Positions 12,856 to 16,875 of a stretch of 16,875 bases of DNA are shown piece after piece. How positions within the stretch are numbered: the first letter of the stretch is position 1; each line of letters begins with the position of its first letter. A program made the position numbers and the translations under genes. The notes beneath the pieces were generated by a model that was not told the DNA's origin, did not search any database, and worked only from the letters and a program-made list of their open reading frames with translations. The stretch covers positions 1 to 16,875 of the forward strand of contig JWZX01001535.1 of assembly GCA_001275005.1 (NCBI GenBank). The letters run 5' to 3'. Origin of the DNA: Chrysochromulina tobinii (taxonomy: Eukaryota; Haptophyta; Prymnesiales; Chrysochromulinaceae).

Positions 12856-13282
12856 GTGAAACGAGGCCGCTGTAAATGCGTGACGAAACCATTCAATACA
12901 TGAATTATAAATCGCACCGCTTTAGCTCCCGAATTTCAAGAGATTTGGTTGCTGTTCTCCTTTGTGTCTCGTTTCACTGTTAACAAAAGCGCCTGCCCGC
13001 CGACGCAGCGACGATGGAATCCTAGTGGTCAATCATCGGGCTCCAATACCGTCAGCACGCCGCAGTCTTGTCCGCTCGACGCGCGAGCAACGCTTCAATA
13101 CGTGCGACGGCCAAGTTGTGGCTTCTGTGGATGCAAGTCGGAAGTGACTGGGCGACGTGTCACGTGTCAGTTGCACGCAGTGAAACGAGGCCTCCGTAAA
13201 CGCGTGACGAAACCATTCATTACATGTACATGAATCTAACTCTCACAGCTTTAGCTCATGAGGTGACAATAGATTTAGTTGC
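12803..13282 (+). repeat. Direct duplication of about 150-165 bp (12803-12952 and 13117-13282)
   Basis: Both copies start tgtggcttctgtggatgc and share gcagtgaaacgaggcc, cgtgacgaaaccattca and a final agattt(g/a)gttgc. The offset grows from 314 to 330, showing indels. Each begins within the CGFCGC part of a Cys module and runs into non-coding sequence. Confidence 0.85.
13060..13150 (+). pseudogene. Degenerate third Cys module
   Basis: The frame reads QSCPLDARATLQYVRR, then PSCGFCGCKSE. The last part matches module 2 (CGFCGC(T/K)SE), but the expected CKC is gone. This is the coding edge of the duplicated segment at 13117-13282. Confidence 0.45.
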
Positions 13283-13478
13283 ATAGAGCGGACGTTGCGG
13301 CCGAAGGCAACGTTTAGGGCATGATTGGGGTGGGTTTTCTGTTCGGAAATTCGGAATGGGGAAAGGAGATCGTCGGCCAAAATACAAGTAGCATGTAGAT
13401 TGCGAGACCTGAGCGCGAAAAGCTCGTGCACAAAAATGGTGAAAACGATTTGAGGACGGCGAAACAGGACTGAAACAT

Positions 13479-14093
13479 ATGGGATTAGGCCGCCCCATCA
13501 GATCGCCTTTGAAACTTCTGCTTTACATGTGGAAGCGATCCACATGGACGGCCGAGGAGCAGCTACCACTGTGGCCACGCCCTCAAGCAGCCAGCAGCGG
13601 AAAGAAGCGAACGGCAGTGCTGCCAGCGGCCGCACGGCCCATCTTTTTGCAATCGGCTGGCTGCTGTCGGGAGCTGCTCACATCAGCCTTCCGCCGCGCT
13701 GAGGGCACGCTCTTCAACCTGACGACCGAGCTACCTCATCTTCGCGTGCGCGTGCCTGGCGTGCGCGAATCGGCCACGGCCGACTTGGACTCGTGTGCGG
13801 CCGGCAGCGCAGAGACTAGCGCATTCGGTGCACTTATCGTTCATGTCCACAACGAGAAGCCCTCACCGCTCGGCCTCGGCATGGACGAGTCCTACACGCT
13901 CGAACTGGGCGTCGATGGATCGGACGGCACGCTGACGGCCATATCCGAGTGGGGTGCCCTGCGCGGCATTGAATCGTTTGTGCGACTTGCACAGTGAGAT
14001 GGGACGAGACGAGTGCTGTGCGCCCTGCCGCTCACAGTGCTGGACTCTCCAGCGTATTCGCACCGAAACGTGCTGCTCGACGATGGGAAACGG
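13479..14093 (+). pseudogene. Beta-hexosaminidase (GH20) N-terminal domain, in-frame TGA, no catalytic barrel
   Basis: The frame from ATG 13479 encodes LWPRPQ (31-36), FLQSAGC.., a central ESYTLELGVDGSDG (137-150) and ISEWGALRGIESFVRLAQ (155-172). This is the order of the GH20 domain-2 fold: LWPxPQ, ENYTL, T.WGALRGLETFSQL. A TGA (13995-13997) follows, and the same frame then gives TVLDSPAYSHRNVLLDDGKR, matching the family's I.D.PRF.HRG.L.D..R at the expected distance. Homology stops about 14093; no HWHL or GGDE catalytic motif occurs downstream. Intact enzymes remove terminal GlcNAc/GalNAc. A start without signal peptide, a nonsense codon and the missing barrel argue for a pseudogene or relic. 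Confidence 0.75.
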
Positions 14094-14213
14094 CCGCGCG
14101 GCAACGGCGGTCCCGACCTCTGCTCGATCATACTTGCCTTCCGTCGCCGCTCTGCGATAGCGCCAGCACCGATGGAAGACCCAGCCCGCGCTGGCTGTTG
14201 TACAACTGCAGAG

Positions 14214-15280
14214 ATGAATCCGCCCAAGGCGCTTCCAGCCTGCAAACCGCCAAAGGCGCTCGCAGCGCTGCTCGATAAGCTAGAGCAGACGGCAGCTCAG
14301 ACGTTGGCCACGTACTCACCCACGCACTTGAAGAGCTCGCCGCCGATGAGGGTGAAGCAAGCCTTGTCACCGATCAGCCAAGCTGGCCGGCGCCAGCAGC
14401 AGCAACTTCGGCTGCCCGGGCACGTGCAGCAGGACGTCAAGGCCCTGATCATGGCGTTCATCAAGCAGCAGCATGAGAAGACGGGCAGCCAGCATGAGAA
14501 CTGGAAGCCGTACCGGACTTCAAAGTCGCCGATTCTACTGCAAGACGTCCCAGCTGTCGATGCCTCCGAGCTGCAGCAGGCATTGCAGGGTGGCGCACTC
14601 CCACCTGTGAAGCCGTCAAGACGCTCGCCACTTGCCAAGGCGTTGCGCGCGAAGCAGCGGCGCGAGATGCCTTCGCTGGAGGATCTGGAGCTCAAGCAGC
14701 GCAGGGATGGTGAGATGGCCTCCTACGCCTGGTCCTACCTGGCCCTACCTGGCCCTACGTGGGTGGTCGACCAAGCTCCCTCCTTTGAGTACGTACTGCG
14801 CAAGTACTATCGCACGGCGAGCTCTGATGTGATCGAGGCCATGCTGCAGAGCGGCGAGCCGCTGATGGAAGAGGCCATCAGCAAGGCGTGGAAGAGCGAG
14901 ATGCGCGAGCACCGCTCGGAGGCGATCCGGCATTCGTCACTGGAGACGCTGACGGTGATGGCGGGCTCTGCCTCACCGAGTTCCGCGAGGTGGTCGCGCT
15001 GCACCGAGGGAAGCGATGCCCGTCTCGGTCTGCGAGTGCGTCGCACGGACGCATGGACGCCGCCGAGCATGACGAGCTCGCATCCATCTTTTGCGCCGCC
15101 GACCGGGATGGTAATGGCGTCCTCGATTTTGACGAATTCCTCGATCTGGTCTCGAGCCAAGCCGAACTGCGGCGCGACTTTGAGAAAATTGTCCAGCTGG
15201 GCTGCGCACGACGGCAGCTACTCGGCCACAAGCGGACGGGGCTCGTCTTCCGGTCGGCCATCTCGCCTTCGACGCACTAA
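14214..15280 (+). pseudogene. EF-hand calcium-binding protein, split by a frameshift
   Basis: Frame A starts at ATG 14214 (MNPPKALPACKPPKALAALL; ATG 14172 also possible). It has a charged helical part (LDKLEQTAAQ, VQQDVKALIMAFIKQQHEK), then FEYVLRKYYRTASSDVIEAML and AISKAWKSEMREHRSEAIRH. At about 14900-14945 the coding signal moves to another frame, which carries two canonical EF-hand loops: DADGDGGLCLTE (14945-14980) and DRDGNGVLDFDE (15101-15136), followed by FLDLV and a short basic tail, ending in TAA. Frame A itself stays open but is meaningless there. A single missing base would restore one protein of about 355 residues. No GT-AG intron fits. It may be a real frameshift, a programmed one, or an assembly error. 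Confidence 0.65.
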
Positions 15281-15949
15281 GTCATCTCGCCATCGGGCCG
15301 CCGCCGCCGCCCCCCCCCTCTTCGACCTTCGACCCGTGCATAAGGGCGAGTCGACCGGTACATGAGAGACGCTCTCATCTGCGTCCTGTGCATGAACCAT
15401 GATGTACAGGCGCGGTGTTACGTCCCTGCACCGAGTGCTCGCGTCGGGCGAGTGATATTCCGACGAGCTGAACGGGTCCGACCGCTTCCGACCGCGTCCG
15501 ATGACCTACATAGATTGACTGGAGAGCCCTTGGTCGTCCCTTCTGTCCCGCGGTCTTTGTGTGTGAAGAGCGGTCGTGAGCGCGGGTGCCGGGCCGGCGA
15601 GTCGCGCGCTATCGCGTGGCGTCTGGGTCGCGCCGGGTGGCGGTGGGAAGCTCGTGCTGCTACAGTTGTTCAAGAGGGCGCGCGAGAGTCGAGTGCTCGC
15701 GTTCGAGCTTAAGTTCGAGCGAGTTATCGAGGTAACAGTTGCACAGTGAACATGTTACTGCAAACGGAACATGCGCCTTGATGAGCATGTGGACTGTGGC
15801 ACATACATGAAAACTCGGACGTGGGTTATCGGATAGGGAAGGTTCTGGGGGAATGCCTGCGACTGGCTCGATGTAAACGACAGATTGCGATACTTTTGCG
15901 ATCGAGTTTGTTCGCGGCGGAGCGACAGCGGCGCCAAACCGCTCGCCGC
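15281..15949. other. Intergenic region
   Basis: I see no credible gene. The frame 15362-15712 is Arg-rich, with no motif. It holds a C-run (15307-15318), a ccgaccgcntccgaccgcgt repeat (15478-15498), a palindrome at 15696-15723 and the leader of the TMEM216 gene. Confidence 0.65.
15696..15723. other. Imperfect palindrome centred on CTTAAG
   Basis: ctcgcgttcgag-cttaag-ttcgagcgag folds back on itself with one mismatch and two G-T wobbles over 13 positions. It lies 230 bases upstream of the TMEM216 start; it could be a cruciform, a dimer-protein site, or chance. Confidence 0.55.
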
Positions 15950-16384
15950 ATGTCGCCCGGCAACTCCAATCTGCCGCTGCAGGTGCTCATCTTCCTCAAT
16001 GGCTGGTACGACGTCGTCTACGTGGTGATCATGCAAGCCCTGTACATCTGGAAGGGCGCCGAGTTGCCCTACCCTGGCTCGCTCAGCAGCATCATGGCTC
16101 TCGAAGTGTGCCTGGTTTTCGTGCTCGGCGTGCTCGAGTACTGCCGCCTCTTCCTGGCGTCACGCGGCAACAAGACCGAACGCTACCTGCCGCTCATCTT
16201 CTCGATCGTCCTCGCACTACCTTGCGCGTACCTCTTCTTCTACTACCTCTACCAGCAGCTATACGTCTCACGGCTCGACGTGATCGTCAACTCCATCGGC
16301 CTGGCCTTCGTCGGGCTCGAGCTGCTTCTCTCGCTGGTGACGGTTTTCACGCTGCTCAAGGCACCGCCCCCCTCTCAAGGGTGA
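15950..16384 (+). CDS. TMEM216: TMEM216-like ciliary transition-zone membrane protein, 144 aa
   Basis: Four hydrophobic segments (about residues 13-34, 47-67, 80-101, 110-136) and family motifs match TMEM216: LPLQVLIFLNGWY at the start of helix 1, KGAELPYP in the first loop, LEYCRLF...RGNKTER between helices 2 and 3, and YVSRLDVIVNSI...GLELLL in helix 4. In animals TMEM216 belongs to the MKS/tectonic complex that gates the transition zone; loss causes Joubert and Meckel syndromes. The ATG at 15950 gives 144 residues, close to the human protein's length as I recall it; the frame is open further upstream but only from a GTG and with a basic, unrelated sequence. The gene is intronless here and ends in TGA. 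It implies a flagellated life stage. Confidence 0.92.
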   Translation: MSPGNSNLPLQVLIFLNGWYDVVYVVIMQALYIWKGAELPYPGSLSSIMALEVCLVFVLGVLEYCRLFLASRGNKTERYLPLIFSIVLALPCAYLFFYYLYQQLYVSRLDVIVNSIGLAFVGLELLLSLVTVFTLLKAPPPSQG

Positions 16385-16875
16385 GAGCGCTGGGCAGCGT
16401 CCACCAGACTCATGCTCAGATGGTGTCGAGGAAACACAGGTCAGTTATAGTGACCAAACAAGGTCTCTGTGTTGTGTCTCGTCATACATACACTGGACTT
16501 TAGGCCCCATAGATGAAAGGTTGATCGTATTAGAAGGGTATCTGCAGCAATCTTTTGCACACAAGACCCTGGGCAATACGTTCGAAGTGGCGCAAGGGTC
16601 CGCTCTGGGGCTCTAGCTCAGGTGTCACGGGACACGGGGCTGCAAGTAGAGCTGGGGTGTAAACTGAGGTTTAGGGGGGAGGGTGCGGGGGGAGGTCTAC
16701 CCGCCGCAGGCGCGAAAAATTTGGCAATATTGAGTGTGAATCACTGCATTTTGGCCCTGAAAGTGATGCCACACACACTATTTGTAGGATTCTGTGCCAT
16801 ACCCTACCGACTAATCTGCGACTAAAACAATCTAAAAATAACACTGATCGTGCGAGCTGCTGTGGCTGCAGGTTC
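16385..16875. other. Downstream flank without a gene
   Basis: Nothing convincing is seen. It has a G-rich stretch (about 16670-16695), and the short frame 16622-16825 lacks motifs. It probably includes the 3' UTR of the TMEM216 gene. Confidence 0.6.

Noticed and set aside
13243-13498. Minus-strand frames of 62 and 80 codons
   Set aside because: No motif, no start context and no support from repeats or neighbours.
13994-14037. Intron-like gtgaga...cacag segment (44 bases) at the GH20 stop
   Set aside because: Removing it shifts the frame away from the conserved DSPAYSHRNVLLD segment, so it does not rescue the gene.
14955-15365. Continuation of the EF-hand gene's first frame
   Set aside because: It is a Ser/Arg-rich shadow of the EF-hand frame without motifs.
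15362-15712. Plus-strand frame of 116 codons
   Set aside because: Arg/Gly-rich and featureless, typical of chance open frames in GC-rich DNA.
1-16875. tRNA, rRNA, CRISPR arrays, insertion sequences
   Set aside because: I looked for cloverleaf-like stems, CRISPR-type spaced repeats and transposase motifs and found none. All tandem arrays here are contiguous minisatellites.

Overview
This window looks like nuclear DNA of a flagellated or ciliated unicellular eukaryote, most likely a GC-rich alga of the haptophyte kind; the exact lineage is an inference. The basis is: eukaryote-only domains (FYVE, SUMO-like, C2H2 zinc fingers, the transition-zone protein TMEM216), wide gene spacing, one convincing spliceosomal intron, many in-frame minisatellites, and fragments of repeat families I associate with such genomes (DUF4116, CxHGR...CGG, CKCxxCxFC). 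Nothing resembles bacterial operons or organelle genes.

Layout. 1-462: a possible 3' end of an acidic protein. 496-3978 (+): the main gene, a 1160-residue protein with an N-terminal Fe(II)/2-oxoglutarate oxygenase domain, several in-frame tandem repeats (including an 11-copy heptad array and TFG repeats), an IQ-like motif and a C-terminal SUMO-like domain ending in Gly-Asp instead of Gly-Gly. 4379-4693 (+): a small membrane protein. 4902-6665 (-): a 587-residue protein I do not recognise. 6848-8213 (-): a two-exon GH18 chitinase-like gene. 8450-8737 (+): a possible CxHGR...CGG protein fragment. 9132-9845 (-): a FYVE-PH protein whose stop codon lies in a 33-bp tandem repeat. 9986-10285 (-): a short secreted or plastid-targeted membrane ORF resembling the start of a small multidrug resistance transporter. 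10692-11126 (-): a three-finger C2H2 protein.

11136-14093 is a graveyard: a DUF4116 fragment, several direct and tandem repeats, a frame-broken Cys-rich gene with a partial duplicate, and a beta-hexosaminidase (GH20) N-terminal domain interrupted by an in-frame TGA and lacking its catalytic barrel. 14214-15280 (+) encodes an EF-hand protein whose two calcium loops are one frameshift away from its N-terminal part. 15950-16384 (+) is a clean TMEM216 gene.

The genes do not form one pathway. The GH18 gene and GH20 fragment both relate to chitin or chito-oligosaccharide breakdown. The most unusual items are the oxygenase/FG-repeat/SUMO-like fusion, the two genes whose stop codons sit inside codon-multiple tandem repeats, and short TTGAC-like tracts upstream of four start codons.
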